A DNA stretch of 64,000 nt from Thiohalomonas denitrificans (GTDB taxonomy: Bacteria; Pseudomonadota; Gammaproteobacteria; Thiohalomonadales; Thiohalomonadaceae). Where the stretch lies: positions 1-64,000 of the forward strand of contig DYFR01000004.1 in NCBI GenBank assembly GCA_020725115.1, written 5' to 3'. Both the position numbers and the translations under genes were made by a program. Positions 42,043-51,656 of this stretch are shown here, in pieces. Each line of letters starts with the position of its first letter. Positions within the stretch are counted from its first letter, which is position 1. The notes under the pieces were generated by a model. That model had not been told where the DNA came from, made no database searches, and worked only from the letters and a program-made list of their open reading frames with translations.

Positions 42043-44517
42043 TCAGTCGCCCAGTTCGCGCCGGTTGCTGAACAGGGTGCGGATGCGTGCGGCGTTGCCG
42101 ATCACCAGCAGTGAGCTGATCGGCATGGAGATGGCGGCGACCAGCGGGGTAACATAGGCGGCCATGGCCAGCGGCACCATGATGACATTGTAGGTCAGCG
42201 AAATGCCAATGTTCTGGCGGATGGTGCGCAGGGTGCGGCGCGACAGACGGGTAGCCAGATTCACCTTTTCCAGTTCGTTGCTGATCAGCACGATATCCGC
42301 GCTTTCCGCGGATACCTCGGTGCCGGAGCCGATGGCGATGCCGACGTCGGCCCGGATCAGGGCGGGCGCATCGTTGACGCCGTCACCTATCATCGCTACC
42401 CGTTCACCTTGCCGCTGCAGGTCGGCGATGACGCGATCCTTGTCTTCCGGCAGGACTTCGGCGATTACCTCCATGCCGCCGAGTTGCTCGGCCACCGCCT
42501 CTGCTACACGCCGGCGATCGCCGGAGAGCAGGGTCATGCGTATGCCCTGGGCGCGCAGGCCATCGACCAGGGCGCGGGCATCGGGCCGCAAGCGGTCGGC
42601 AATGGCGATCACGCCGGCGTAGCGCTGATCCAGGACGAGGTGGATGCAGGTGATGCCGCGCTGCTCCAGCGCGTGGGTGTGCGGCTGGATTTCCTCTGCC
42701 GGTGTGATGCCATGACGCGACAGCCAGACCTCGTTGCCCAGCACGACCGCCGTGCCGTCCACGGTACCGGCGACACCGAGGCCTGGTGTGCTGGTGAAAT
42801 TCTCCATCTGCGGTGCGGCTGGATTGAGGCCGCGCGCGCGCGCCTCCTCGATAACGGCGCGGGCGATATGGTGTTCGGAGAAACGCTCCACTGCCGCCGC
42901 CTTGAGCAGGATATCGTCGGCATTCATGCCGGCGACCGTATGCAGCTCCTGCACGGCCATGCGCCCCTCGGTCAGCGAGCCGGTCTTGTCGAACACGAAG
43001 TGGGTAATGTCGGACAGGGTTTCCAGCACGGCACCGTTCTTGATCAGGATGCCATGGCGGGCGGCCAGTCCGGAGGCGACGGCGATGGACATGGGCGTTG
43101 CCATGCCGAAGGCGCAGGGGCAGGTGATGATCAATACCGAGCAGGCGGCGAGCAGGCCGATCTCGATATCGATGCGTGCCCAGTAGGCGAAGGTGAGCGT
43201 GCCCAGCAACAGGGTGATGGCGACAAACCAGGGCACAATGCGATCGGCAGTACACTGAATCGGTGCCTTGGAGGCCTGTGCCTCTTCCACCAGCCGGATG
43301 ATGCGACCCAGGGCGGTGTTTTTCAGTGTGGCGCTGACCTTCAGGGTGAGCGCACTCTGGGTATTGATGGTGCCGGCGGAAACCTTGTCGCCCGGTCCTT
43401 TTTCTACCGGCACCGATTCGCCGGACAACATGGCTTCATCCACTGCACTGCGGCCCTCCAGCACGATGCCATCCACCGGGACGCGATCCCCTGCCTTGAC
43501 GAGCACAATGTCATTGATTCTGACGGCACGTATCGGCAACAACTGCTCTTCGCCGTCGCGCAGCACGGTGGCACCGCGCGGTTGCAGGTCGAGCAAACGC
43601 TGGGTGGCGGCAACGGCACGGCGTTTGGACACCGACTCCAGGTGGCGACCGATGAGGATGATGAACATGAAGTTCACTACCGTGTCGTAGTACACCTCGC
43701 CTACGGTGGACTGGGTTATCGTGATGTACAGGGAGTACAGATAGGTGGTGGTGGCACCGAGGGCAATAGGCATGTCCATGGTGAGATGGGCACGTCGCAG
43801 GCCGGTCCATGCACCCTTGAAAAAGGGCCAGCCGGAATAAAACAGTGTTGGCGTGGCCAGCACGAAGCCGAGCCAGTGGAACATGCTGCGGAACTCGCTC
43901 TCATCGGCGCCGGCATACAGCGCAATGGATATCCACATCAGGTTCATCATCGCAAAGCCGGCGAAGGCCATGCGGAACAGGAAGGCGCGGTTCTGCTTCT
44001 TCAGCGCCCCTTCCGCCACTTCCGGATCGAACGGTACGGCAGCGTAGCCGATGTCGCCCAGGCGGCGGATGATGTCGGACAGCTTGAGGCGGCTGTTGTC
44101 CCAGCGCAGCAGCAGGCGGCGACCGGCCAGGTTGACCTGGGCGGAGCCTATGCCGGGTACGGTGGCCAGCGTGCGTTCGATGAGCCAGACGCAGGCGGCA
44201 CAGTGGATACCCTCGACCAGCAGATTGATTTCGCGCTCATCGCCGTGCTGGACGATGAACTCTTCCTGCACCTCGTCGAGGTCGTAGAGGGCCAGATCCC
44301 TGGGTGGCTCGGGTGGTGGAGCCAGCAGCGTGCCTTCCGGCGTGCGCTGGTAGAAGCCTTCCAGTCCGGCGTCATAAATGGCGCGGCACACCTCGCGGCA
44401 GCCGATGCAACAGAACGGGCGCTTCTCGCCGGCGATATCGGCGGAGAAGTCATCCTTGGGGGGCAGCGGCAGGCCGCAATGAAAACAGCCGCTGCTGTGA
44501 GAGTGTTCGCTGGCCAT
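42043..44517 (-). CDS. ccoI: copper-transporting P-type ATPase CcoI (FixI)
   Basis: 824 residues. A Cys-rich N-terminus (CFHCGLPL...CCIGCREVC) and one heavy-metal domain (GIHCAACVWLIERT, Cys106/Cys109) precede eight membrane spans with the CPC metal motif (TCPCAFGMATP). Phosphorylation site is DKTGS with Asp510, where Thr is usual. GDGVNDAPAL closes the hinge. CcoI exports copper to the periplasm for the CuB site of cbb3 oxidase. It lies between fixH and ccoS on the same strand. Confidence 0.95.
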   Translation of the reverse strand: MASEHSHSSGCFHCGLPLPPKDDFSADIAGEKRPFCCIGCREVCRAIYDAGLEGFYQRTPEGTLLAPPPEPPRDLALYDLDEVQEEFIVQHGDEREINLLVEGIHCAACVWLIERTLATVPGIGSAQVNLAGRRLLLRWDNSRLKLSDIIRRLGDIGYAAVPFDPEVAEGALKKQNRAFLFRMAFAGFAMMNLMWISIALYAGADESEFRSMFHWLGFVLATPTLFYSGWPFFKGAWTGLRRAHLTMDMPIALGATTTYLYSLYITITQSTVGEVYYDTVVNFMFIILIGRHLESVSKRRAVAATQRLLDLQPRGATVLRDGEEQLLPIRAVRINDIVLVKAGDRVPVDGIVLEGRSAVDEAMLSGESVPVEKGPGDKVSAGTINTQSALTLKVSATLKNTALGRIIRLVEEAQASKAPIQCTADRIVPWFVAITLLLGTLTFAYWARIDIEIGLLAACSVLIITCPCAFGMATPMSIAVASGLAARHGILIKNGAVLETLSDITHFVFDKTGSLTEGRMAVQELHTVAGMNADDILLKAAAVERFSEHHIARAVIEEARARGLNPAAPQMENFTSTPGLGVAGTVDGTAVVLGNEVWLSRHGITPAEEIQPHTHALEQRGITCIHLVLDQRYAGVIAIADRLRPDARALVDGLRAQGIRMTLLSGDRRRVAEAVAEQLGGMEVIAEVLPEDKDRVIADLQRQGERVAMIGDGVNDAPALIRADVGIAIGSGTEVSAESADIVLISNELEKVNLATRLSRRTLRTIRQNIGISLTYNVIMVPLAMAAYVTPLVAAISMPISSLLVIGNAARIRTLFSNRRELGD

Positions 44518-44548
44518 CGGAGAGCAACTTTATTGTAGGTGCTCGCCA

Positions 44549-44575
44549 CCCGCATCCCTGGGGGAAGGATGCGGG
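44549..44575 (-). other. intercistronic hairpin between fixH and ccoI
   Basis: CCCGCATCC (44549-44557) and GGATGCGGG (44567-44575) form a perfect 9-bp stem in the 81-base gap. No U-run follows on either strand, so it is more likely a processing or RNA-stability element than a terminator. Confidence 0.5.
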
Positions 44576-44598
44576 CGGAGGCGGGGTTTATTGCGGGT

Positions 44599-45132
44599 CT
44601 AACCCTGGACGGCGATACGGCGCGGCAACTCCAGTGCCTTGCTTTCCTGTTTCACGTCGATGAGCAGGTCCCAGATGCCTTTGAGGTGGAATTCCACGGC
44701 CACCTGGTAAATACCGGCCCCTACCTCCTCGAGTGGCAGGCTGAAATCGGCCTTGGCATCGGAGGGGCGGAAGGCATTCAGCACCACCTGGGCGCCACGC
44801 AAAGGTTCGCCGACATGGTCGACAACGGCGACGCGATAGGTCTGCAAGGCGCCGCGCTGGATGCTGGCCGGTACTTCCAGATTGGCGGTCCAGCCCAGTG
44901 TGGAGCGCTCCGTGGCGCGTTGTATGTAGTGGCGCTCGTTGTAGCGGCCGCGTTCGTAGTAGTCCTTGCTGACCAGGCCGGGGTTGGTAGTGATGGCCAG
45001 GGTGATCATGGTGATGTTTACCGTCAGCACCGTGGCTATGAGTGCTAGGCCACCCAGCACCCAGGGATTGCGCAAGGCGCGCTTGTTGGACTGTGAGATG
45101 CGGTTGTCGCTGGAGGTGTCGATAGTCGTCAT
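44599..45132 (-). CDS. ccoH: FixH-family cbb3 assembly protein
   Basis: 177 residues: one N-terminal span (PWVLGGLALIATVLTVNITMITLAI) followed by TNPGLVSKDYYERGRYN, the FixH/CcoH hallmark, and a periplasmic beta-domain (HLKGIWDLLIDV). It stabilises early cbb3 oxidase complexes. Encoded between ccoG and ccoI, the usual order. Confidence 0.9.
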   Translation of the reverse strand: MTTIDTSSDNRISQSNKRALRNPWVLGGLALIATVLTVNITMITLAITTNPGLVSKDYYERGRYNERHYIQRATERSTLGWTANLEVPASIQRGALQTYRVAVVDHVGEPLRGAQVVLNAFRPSDAKADFSLPLEEVGAGIYQVAVEFHLKGIWDLLIDVKQESKALELPRRIAVQG

Positions 45133-45164
45133 GTCCTGTTACCCATTATTGGTGAAGGCCGCAC

Positions 45165-46580
45165 TTAGCGGCGTGGCCCGATAAACATGCTCGTATAGGT
45201 CGAAGTCAGTTCCTCGTCTCCCTCGGCCTGTATGCGGAAGGTGATGGGGGTGCTCTCGGCCTTGAGGTTCTCGCGTGGAACGCGCACGAACACCGTATAG
45301 CTGGTGATGCGCCCCTTGCCGGCGGTGATGCTGCCTTCGCCGCCACTGACGCTCAGTCCCGGCAATCCCTCAACCACCAGGCGTATCTGTTGATCCTGCA
45401 CCGTCTTGTTGAGGATTTTAACGCTGTACTTGTTCTGAATCGAGCCGTCGCTCTGCTGTACATACAGCGGCTGGCGTTCATGCAGTACCTTGACTTCGAT
45501 GCCGGACAGATTGAACAGGCCGTAAATGATGCCGGCCAGGGCCAGGGTAAGGATGGTCAGATAGACCAGGACGCGCGGGCGCTGGAACATCTTCAATGCC
45601 GGCTTGCCTTCCAGTTCGTCCATCGAGGCGTAACGGATCAGCCCCTGCGGACGGCCGACCTTGTCCATGACGGAATCGCAGGCGTCGAGGCACAGGGAGC
45701 AGGTGATGCAGCCTTCCTGCTGGCCGTGGCGGATGTCGATGCCGGTGGGACATACCGCCACGCACTGGCCACAGTCGATGCAGTCACCCTTGCCTTGCTC
45801 GATGTGGCCTTTTTTCAGTTTGCCGCGCGGTTCACCGCGGTTGAAGTCATAGGCCGGGAGAATGGTTTCCTGGTCGTACATTACGCCCTGAATACGGGCA
45901 TAGGGGCAGAGCCAGAAACAGACCTGCTCGCGCATGTGGCCGGCAAACAGGTAGGTGAAGAAGGTGAATACGGCGACAGAGCCCCAGGCCATGGCGCCAG
46001 CGTTGAGGGTGAAGTAGCCCTGCCACATCTCGAAGGCGTCGCCAAACCAGAGGGTGAAGCTGATACCTGTGAGTGCACCGATCAGGATCCACAGGGTGTG
46101 CTTGATGACCTTGATGCGGATCTTGGTGAAGTTCCACGGCGCCTCGTCCAGTTTGCGGCGCTTCTGCGGCGCGCCCTCCAGTTTTTCCTCGATCCAGGTA
46201 AAGATGTCGGTCCATACGGTCTGGAAGCAGAAATAACCGCAGAAGACGCGACCGGCGATGGAAGTGATGACGGCGAGCAGGATGGCAAAGAACAGCAGCA
46301 CCAGGGACAGCATCCACACGTCCTGCGGCAGGATGGTGATGCCGAAGATGTGGAATTGGCGATCCGGGATATCGAACAACACCGCCTGGCGATCACCCCA
46401 GCGCAGATAAGGGCCGAGGAAGAAGACCAGCCAGACGGCGGCAGCGCCCCACTTCAGGTTGCGGAAGCGGCCGGGCATGCGCTTGGCATGAATGGTTTCG
46501 TTGCCGGTGTTGACGTGCCAATAATGGGCCTCAGCGTACAGCTCGTCGGCCTGTGCCTGTTTGTCTACCTGATCGTTCAC
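45165..46580 (-). CDS. ccoG: cbb3 oxidase accessory iron-sulfur protein CcoG (FixG/RdxA)
   Basis: 471 residues. Several membrane spans in the N-terminal half, a cytoplasmic ferredoxin-like double cluster (CIDCGQCVAVCP and CITCSLCLDACD) near residues 265-305, a further span and a C-terminal periplasmic domain. CcoG is thought to reduce or handle copper for CuB assembly. It starts 162 bases downstream of the terminator following the oxidase genes, so it needs its own promoter or readthrough. Confidence 0.95.
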   Translation of the reverse strand: MNDQVDKQAQADELYAEAHYWHVNTGNETIHAKRMPGRFRNLKWGAAAVWLVFFLGPYLRWGDRQAVLFDIPDRQFHIFGITILPQDVWMLSLVLLFFAILLAVITSIAGRVFCGYFCFQTVWTDIFTWIEEKLEGAPQKRRKLDEAPWNFTKIRIKVIKHTLWILIGALTGISFTLWFGDAFEMWQGYFTLNAGAMAWGSVAVFTFFTYLFAGHMREQVCFWLCPYARIQGVMYDQETILPAYDFNRGEPRGKLKKGHIEQGKGDCIDCGQCVAVCPTGIDIRHGQQEGCITCSLCLDACDSVMDKVGRPQGLIRYASMDELEGKPALKMFQRPRVLVYLTILTLALAGIIYGLFNLSGIEVKVLHERQPLYVQQSDGSIQNKYSVKILNKTVQDQQIRLVVEGLPGLSVSGGEGSITAGKGRITSYTVFVRVPRENLKAESTPITFRIQAEGDEELTSTYTSMFIGPRR

Positions 46581-46741
46581 GGATACCTCCTGGCGGACAG
46601 CGCAGCATGACTGCGTCGTCGCGGGATAAAGTCAGAGCTAATGCCCTGTTGAAAGCAATGACTTTCAGCAGGCCACTGGCGATTCTCGCACTGGGGAATC
46701 CGGCTGTAATTGAAAAATATCAAGTTGGCAGCGCAGTATAC

Positions 46742-46772
46742 AAAAAAAGAGGGGGACCATTCAGTCCCCCTC
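46742..46772 (-). terminator. intrinsic terminator after the ccoNOQP operon
   Basis: Minus strand: GAGGGGGAC-TGAATG-GTCCCCCTC (46772 to 46749) followed by seven Ts (46748-46742). It lies 22 bases beyond the stop of the 38-codon gene and ends the oxidase transcript. Confidence 0.92.
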
Positions 46773-46794
46773 GGTGTTATGGCCGTGTTACGGC

Positions 46795-46911
46795 TTATTT
46801 TTTGTCGCCGTCCTTGTAGATCAGGTTGTAGCCCTTGATTACAAGGAATACGACGATGATAGTGGCCACGGCCACGGTCAGATACGACGCAATTGCTACC
46901 CAGTCAGTCAT
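46795..46911 (-). CDS. 38-residue single-span protein at the end of ccoNOQP
   Basis: Short gene: 38 codons starting MTDWVAIASYLTVAVATIIV and ending KDGDKK. One membrane span (about 5-27), then a basic-acidic tail, topology as in the small CcoM-type subunit of Pseudomonas stutzeri cbb3 oxidase (about 37 residues). It lies between ccoP and the operon terminator, in the same direction, with codon use like its neighbours. Homology to CcoM is not established; it may be a lineage-specific subunit or stabiliser. Confidence 0.72.
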   Translation of the reverse strand: MTDWVAIASYLTVAVATIIVVFLVIKGYNLIYKDGDKK

Positions 46912-46994
46912 TGCAACACCCCTTTTGCTTGGGGTGACCGCGCCACGGGGCGCGGCCACCGGCTTACATTATTGAAGGTGTAAGGCGCGTTAAC

Positions 46995-47834
46995 CTAGTT
47001 GGCGCCCAGCTTGGATACATATACCGCCAGCTTTTTGATGTCGGTCTCGTTCAGACGGTCACCGAACTTGGGCATCACCGCGTTACGGGTCTGGGCGCTG
47101 GAGGGGTCGTTGACACCATGGGCGATGGTGTACTTGATAGCCTCCACCGAGCCGTCGCCGAAGCGCCAGATGGCGTCGGTGAGGTTGGGCGCGCCCAGAG
47201 CGTGCATGCCCTTGCCGTCCATGCCGTGGCAGGCGAAGCAGGCCTTCTCCATGAACAGCGGGGAGGAGGTCGGCTGACCCTGGGAAATGGCGGTGGCCAG
47301 CTGCTCGATCTCGGCATCGGTCATCGCCACGCCACCCTTGGCCGGCATCATGCCCATGCGGCCGTTGGCGATGCTCATGACGATGGTGTCGATGTCGCCA
47401 CCGTACAGCCAGTCATCATCCACCAGGTTGGGGTAGCCCGGGTTGCCCTGGCCGCCGCCGCCGTGGCAGGCGGCGCAGTTGTCGCCGAACAATACCTTGG
47501 CGGAACGCACCACGTACTCGGACAGCTCGCTGTCGGCCAGGATGGCGGAGGCGCTCATGCCCGGCAGCTGGTCTTCGTACTTGGCGCGCACGGACTGGAT
47601 GGCGGCCATGTCCTGCTTGTACTCACCGATCTGGGTCCAGCCCAGCAGGCCGGTGGTGGCGCCGCCGAACCACGGCCACATGGGATAGGCGATGCCATAC
47701 AGCAGCACCAGGATCCAGCTGGCGTGCAGGCCAATCATCCACCACTTGGGCGGCTGATTGGTCAGTTCGGCCAGATTGTCATCCCACAGATGCCCGGTTG
47801 TCGGGGCACCGTACGGATTGTTTTGCTCGCTCAT
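46995..47834 (-). CDS. ccoP: cbb3 oxidase diheme subunit CcoP
   Basis: 279 residues. An N-terminal span (WWMIGLHASWILVLLYGIAYPMWP) anchors two periplasmic heme c domains, CAACH at 120-124 and CFACH at 199-203. CcoP accepts electrons from soluble cytochromes and passes them to CcoO. The WWMIGL...YPMWPW motif is typical of the family. Its start overlaps ccoQ by 4 bases. Confidence 0.96.
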   Translation of the reverse strand: MSEQNNPYGAPTTGHLWDDNLAELTNQPPKWWMIGLHASWILVLLYGIAYPMWPWFGGATTGLLGWTQIGEYKQDMAAIQSVRAKYEDQLPGMSASAILADSELSEYVVRSAKVLFGDNCAACHGGGGQGNPGYPNLVDDDWLYGGDIDTIVMSIANGRMGMMPAKGGVAMTDAEIEQLATAISQGQPTSSPLFMEKACFACHGMDGKGMHALGAPNLTDAIWRFGDGSVEAIKYTIAHGVNDPSSAQTRNAVMPKFGDRLNETDIKKLAVYVSKLGAN

Positions 47835-48040
47835 TTTTTATCCTCCGTATCGAAACGGTCGTCTTCGTCCATCGGAATGTGACGGTTTGATTCCAGCCTG
47901 GCTTTGTTCTTCGGGTGGAGCACGTACACAAACAGGGCAACCATCAGGATGAAGATGCCGACGGTCGTGATCAGGCCCACCCAGTCGCTGGTGGTCATCG
48001 CGGCCCAGTCTGTGTGGAAGTACTCCCGCAGACTACTCAC
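47831..48040 (-). CDS. ccoQ: cbb3 oxidase small subunit CcoQ
   Basis: 69 residues from GTG 48040, which overlaps the ccoO stop (GTGAGTAG). Sequence [26 protein letters not shown] leads into one membrane span and a charged tail with [18 protein letters not shown], the CcoQ pattern. Other possible starts are GTG 48052 or ATG 47998; the SLREYF-type N-terminus favours 48040. CcoQ helps keep CcoP attached. Confidence 0.85.
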   Translation of the reverse strand: MSSLREYFHTDWAAMTTSDWVGLITTVGIFILMVALFVYVLHPKNKARLESNRHIPMDEDDRFDTEDKK

Positions 48041-48743
48041 GGTAATCCACACCCTCTTCGAACTTCACCATGGTTCCCAGTACCTGCAGGTAGGCAATCA
48101 TGGCCTGCATCTCGGTCTTGCCGGTCGCGGCAGAAGCCGCAGTGATGTCGTCCTCGGTGTAGGGTACGCCGAGGGCCTTCAGCGCACGCATGCGCTTGGC
48201 CATGCGGCTACCGTCAACCTTGTTGTTGTCCAGCCAGGGGTAGTTGGGCATCACGGATTCCGGCACCACGGAACGCGGTGCACGGAGGTGCTGAGCGTGC
48301 CATTCGTCGGAGTACTTGCCGCCCACGCGGGCCAGGTCCGGGCCGGTACGCTTGGAACCCCACTGGAAGGGGTGGTCGTACATGGACTCGGAAGCCAGCG
48401 AGTAGTGGCCGTAACGCTCCTTCTCGTCACGGAACGGACGAATCATCTGCGAGTGGCAGGTGTAGCAGCCTTCGCGAATGTAGACATCACGACCGGCCAG
48501 TTCCAGGGCGGTGTAGGGACGGACGCCTTCGCCGGCCTTCCAGTCCGCCACCGTCTGTCCCGCCTGACGCTGCCAGACGATTTCCGGCCGCTTGTTGTGT
48601 TCCATGGTGTCATCAAGGAAGAACAACGGCACGATTTCCACCAGGCCGCCGACAGACAGCAATACGGCGAGCATCAGGAACATCACAAAAACGTTGCGTT
48701 CAACCTTGTCCTGCAGTTTGGTCGAATGAATTTGATCAGCCAT
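48033..48743 (-). CDS. ccoO: cbb3 oxidase monoheme subunit CcoO
   Basis: 236 residues: N-terminal span ([24 protein letters not shown]) and one periplasmic heme site CYTCHSQM at 93-97. The [24 protein letters not shown] segment is the CcoO signature. It relays electrons from CcoP to the CcoN heme b. Start ATG 48743 lies 20 bases after ccoN. Confidence 0.96.
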   Translation of the reverse strand: MADQIHSTKLQDKVERNVFVMFLMLAVLLSVGGLVEIVPLFFLDDTMEHNKRPEIVWQRQAGQTVADWKAGEGVRPYTALELAGRDVYIREGCYTCHSQMIRPFRDEKERYGHYSLASESMYDHPFQWGSKRTGPDLARVGGKYSDEWHAQHLRAPRSVVPESVMPNYPWLDNNKVDGSRMAKRMRALKALGVPYTEDDITAASAATGKTEMQAMIAYLQVLGTMVKFEEGVDYRE

Positions 48744-48763
48744 TTTTTGAACTCCTCTTGCGC

Positions 48764-50191
48764 TTAGGCGGTTGCGGCGGCAGCAGAGCTGCTGCGCTGG
48801 CCGGCGGCCTGGCGCACAGTCATCACCACGTTGTAGAGCATCACCACACCACCAGCCCAGAAGATCAGGCCGCCGATGGCACGCATTGCATAGTAGGGAT
48901 GCATGGCGGCGACGGATTCGGCAAAGGTGTAGGTGAGGGTGCCGAATTCATCGTAGTCACGCCACATCAGGCCCTGCATGATGCCGGAGACCCACATGGA
49001 GGTGATGTAGATCACGGTGCCGATGGTGGCCATCCAGAAGTGCAGGTTCACCAGCGACGCGGAGTACATGCGGGTGTTCCACAGCTTCTCGACCATGTGA
49101 TACAGCGCGCCGGCACCGACCATGGCAACCCAGCCCAGGGCACCGGAGTGCACGTGGCCGACGGTCCAGTCGGTGTAGTGGGACAGTGCGTTGACGGTTT
49201 TCGCCGACATGACCGGGCCTTCGAAGGTGGACATGGCGTAGAAGGCCAGGGACATGATCAGGAAGCGCAGGATGTAGTCGGTACGCAGTTTGTCCCACGC
49301 ACCGGACAGGGTCATCATGCCGTTGATGGCGCCGCCCCAGGACGGGATGATCATGGCCAGGGAGACAGCGGCACCGATGGAGCCGGTCCAGTCGGGCAGT
49401 GCGGTGTACTGCAGGTGGTGCGCACCCAGCCAGACGTAACCGAACATCAGCGCCCAGAAGTGGATGACGGACAGACGGTAGGAGAACACCGGACGACCAG
49501 CCTGCTTCGGCACGAAGTAGTACATGATGCCGAGGAAGCCGGCGGTCAGGTAGAAGCCTACTGCGTTGTGACCCCACCACCACTGAATCATGGCGTCCTG
49601 CACACCGGAGAACACGGAGTAGGACTTGAACAGCTCAACCGGGATGGCCAGGCTGTTGACCACGTGCAGATAGGTGATCATCACCATCATGCCGAGGAAG
49701 AACCAGTTCGACACATAGATGTGGCTGGTCTTGCGCTTGGCGATGGTCATGGCGAAGTTGAAGGAGTAGGACAGCCATACCACTGCAATCAGCAGGTCGA
49801 TGGGCCATTCCAGCTCGGCGTACTCCTTGCCCTGGGTGATGCCCAGCGGCAGGGTGATGACGGCCAGGACGATGATGACGTTCCAGCCCCAGAAGGTGAA
49901 CCACGCCATCTTGTCGCTCCACAGGCGCACGCCGCAGGTACGCTGTACGGAGTAGAAGGCGGTTGCCATCAGCACACAGCCGCCGAAGGCGAAGATGACG
50001 GCGTTGGTGTGCAGCGGGCGCAAGCGGCCGAAGGTGAGTTCGGCGATGTCGAAGTTCAGCACCGGCCAGGCGAGCTGGGAAGCGATGATGACACCGACCA
50101 GGGTACCTACCACCAGATAAACAACCGCCATGATGGAGAACCACCTGACGACCTCAAAGTTATATTTCTGTTCCGTTTGTGTCGCTTCCAC
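48764..50191 (-). CDS. ccoN: cbb3 oxidase catalytic subunit CcoN
   Basis: 475 residues from GTG 50191, preceded by AGGAG at good spacing; the frame runs further upstream but without a ribosome site. Twelve spans with the heme and CuB ligands: [30 protein letters not shown] and [12 protein letters not shown]. This is the high-affinity oxygen-reducing, proton-pumping subunit. It heads the ccoNOQP operon. Confidence 0.96.
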   Translation of the reverse strand: MEATQTEQKYNFEVVRWFSIMAVVYLVVGTLVGVIIASQLAWPVLNFDIAELTFGRLRPLHTNAVIFAFGGCVLMATAFYSVQRTCGVRLWSDKMAWFTFWGWNVIIVLAVITLPLGITQGKEYAELEWPIDLLIAVVWLSYSFNFAMTIAKRKTSHIYVSNWFFLGMMVMITYLHVVNSLAIPVELFKSYSVFSGVQDAMIQWWWGHNAVGFYLTAGFLGIMYYFVPKQAGRPVFSYRLSVIHFWALMFGYVWLGAHHLQYTALPDWTGSIGAAVSLAMIIPSWGGAINGMMTLSGAWDKLRTDYILRFLIMSLAFYAMSTFEGPVMSAKTVNALSHYTDWTVGHVHSGALGWVAMVGAGALYHMVEKLWNTRMYSASLVNLHFWMATIGTVIYITSMWVSGIMQGLMWRDYDEFGTLTYTFAESVAAMHPYYAMRAIGGLIFWAGGVVMLYNVVMTVRQAAGQRSSSAAAATA

Positions 50192-50540
50192 GAGTTTCTC
50201 TCCTCTGTGTGAGCCAATGGTTAAACCAGGATCAACTTTTACCGCCCAAAAACGTTTTATTGAATTTTTCTCTGACAACCCCCATGCATCTACAAACTGA
50301 AATTGTTGTGCGTCCGGAGCGTATGGGTACATGACTCCATGTCGCTGTGTGTCACCTGCCGACGGCAATGGCGGCAGGTGTTGCAATGCGTTCGACCGTG
50401 CGATTCCGAAGGGCGGCGGGAGGGTTGGCGGGAAGCATCGTCAGTAATACAACGCCCTGATAGGCCAATAAATCTTAGTTCTGTCCCCTTGACGCGCTGA
50501 TCGCTACGCTCGCAAAGCCTGCTGCTGGAACTAGCGACCA
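50192..50540 (-). promoter_or_regulatory. long 5' leader of ccoN, no gene seen
   Basis: About 345 bases between the predicted transcription start near 50535 and the ccoN GTG. No supported coding frame. A 9-bp hairpin (CACCTGCCG, 50353-50361, with CGGCAGGTG, 50372-50380) is the main structure. A second promoter closer to ccoN is possible (minus-strand TTGTCA at about 50273-50278), but no matching -10 is clear. Confidence 0.5.
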
Positions 50541-50583
50541 AATATAGTCGAAGAGAAGATATCAGAACATTGATTTTTGTCAA
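50541..50583 (-). promoter_or_regulatory. FNR-dependent promoter of the cco operon
   Basis: Minus strand TTGACAAAAATCAA (50583 to 50570) matches the FNR box TTGATnnnnATCAA at 9 of 10 defined bases. A -10 box TATATT lies at 50546-50541. The distance between the box centre and the -10 centre is 33 bases, as in class II FNR promoters, where FNR sits at -41.5. The Fnr gene is directly upstream. Confidence 0.8.
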
Positions 50584-50682
50584 ACAAACTGCTGATTAGC
50601 ACACAGCAGTTGCGTCATATCCCACAATGCAATTTCATACTGTTTTTATCGTATTTTCCGTGTCGCCCAATAGTGCATGAGT

Positions 50683-51498
50683 TTAGTCGGAGATGGGTTT
50701 GCGTGCGCAGCTGCGTGATTGGCAGGCCAGGGCATGGAGGCGGGGCAGATCGAGGATACGGATATGCTTGCGTTGCACCGTCAGCAATCTTTCATCCTGA
50801 AAGCGGGTGAACAGCCGGCTGACCGTCTCCACCACCAGACCCAGGTAATTGCCGATATCGTTGCGGGACATGCTCAGATTGAATTCGGTGGGGGAAAAGC
50901 CACGCTGCTGATAGCGATCGGACAGACTGAGCAGGAGTGAGGCGAGCCGCTCTTCCGCATTTTTCTTGCCGAGCAGCATCAGCAGCGACTGTTCGTGCAG
51001 GATTTCACGGCTCATGATCTTGAGTAATTGATGCCGCAGGGTGGGCATCAGATCCGACAGCTCTTCCAGGCGGTCGAAGGGGATTTCACATACGCTGGTG
51101 GTTTCCAGTGCCTTGGCAGCGCAGGGATGGATGTCGGTGTGGATGGCATCCAGCCCGACCAGTTCCCCGGGGAGGTGGAAACCGGTCACCTGTTCATAGC
51201 CGTCCTCGGTTGGGACATAGGTTTTGACCGAGCCGGAACGGACGGCATAGATGGCCTGGAATGGATCGCCCACCTGGAACAGGTGTTCACCGCGCTTGAT
51301 CGGGCGGCGGCGCTTGATGATGCTGTCCAACAGCTCCAGATCGGGGCCGCCGATACCTACCGGGAGGCACAGCTGGAACAGTCCGCAGTCCTTACAGGCG
51401 ACGCGTATTGCCGATAAGTCAATGATATTGCTTGCTTTAGTTTGTGACATGAGGCGTGCGGCCAGTGCTTGGTCAAGCTGGCCATGGTCGATTTCCAT
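50683..51498 (-). CDS. fnr: oxygen-responsive Fnr/Anr-type regulator
   Basis: 271 residues. Four cysteines of the oxygen-labile [4Fe-4S] cluster are present: Cys35, Cys38 and Cys44 in CKDCGLFQLC, and Cys126 in HPCAAKA. A cyclic-nucleotide-type barrel follows, then the DNA-binding helix with the E-x-x-S-R motif (VVETVSRLF). It activates micro-oxic genes, and an FNR box with promoter lies between it and ccoN. Start ATG 51498; an ATG at 51450 is an alternative. No strong ribosome site for either. Confidence 0.94.
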   Translation of the reverse strand: MEIDHGQLDQALAARLMSQTKASNIIDLSAIRVACKDCGLFQLCLPVGIGGPDLELLDSIIKRRRPIKRGEHLFQVGDPFQAIYAVRSGSVKTYVPTEDGYEQVTGFHLPGELVGLDAIHTDIHPCAAKALETTSVCEIPFDRLEELSDLMPTLRHQLLKIMSREILHEQSLLMLLGKKNAEERLASLLLSLSDRYQQRGFSPTEFNLSMSRNDIGNYLGLVVETVSRLFTRFQDERLLTVQRKHIRILDLPRLHALACQSRSCARKPISD

Positions 51499-51656
51499 GC
51501 TGTAAGGACAGCTATCCTCTTATATGTGCCGTACGGTTGCAACCAAACAGGCCGATTCGGGTTCCGTCTTAATTATTCTATCCGGGCGCGGAAGCCGGTA
51601 TGCTATGGGCGGCGGTTTGATCGCCCTGTTTCAGTGTATTCAATCGAGGAATTCAA

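Noticed and set aside
42409-44538. 709-codon plus-strand open frame
   Set aside because: Mirror of ccoI in GC-rich codons; no domain, no ribosome site.
48278-50212. 644-codon plus-strand open frame
   Set aside because: Antisense to ccoO and ccoN; Arg/Gly/His-rich translation without motifs.
50353-50380. 9-bp hairpin in the ccoN leader as a terminator
   Set aside because: No U-run on either strand.
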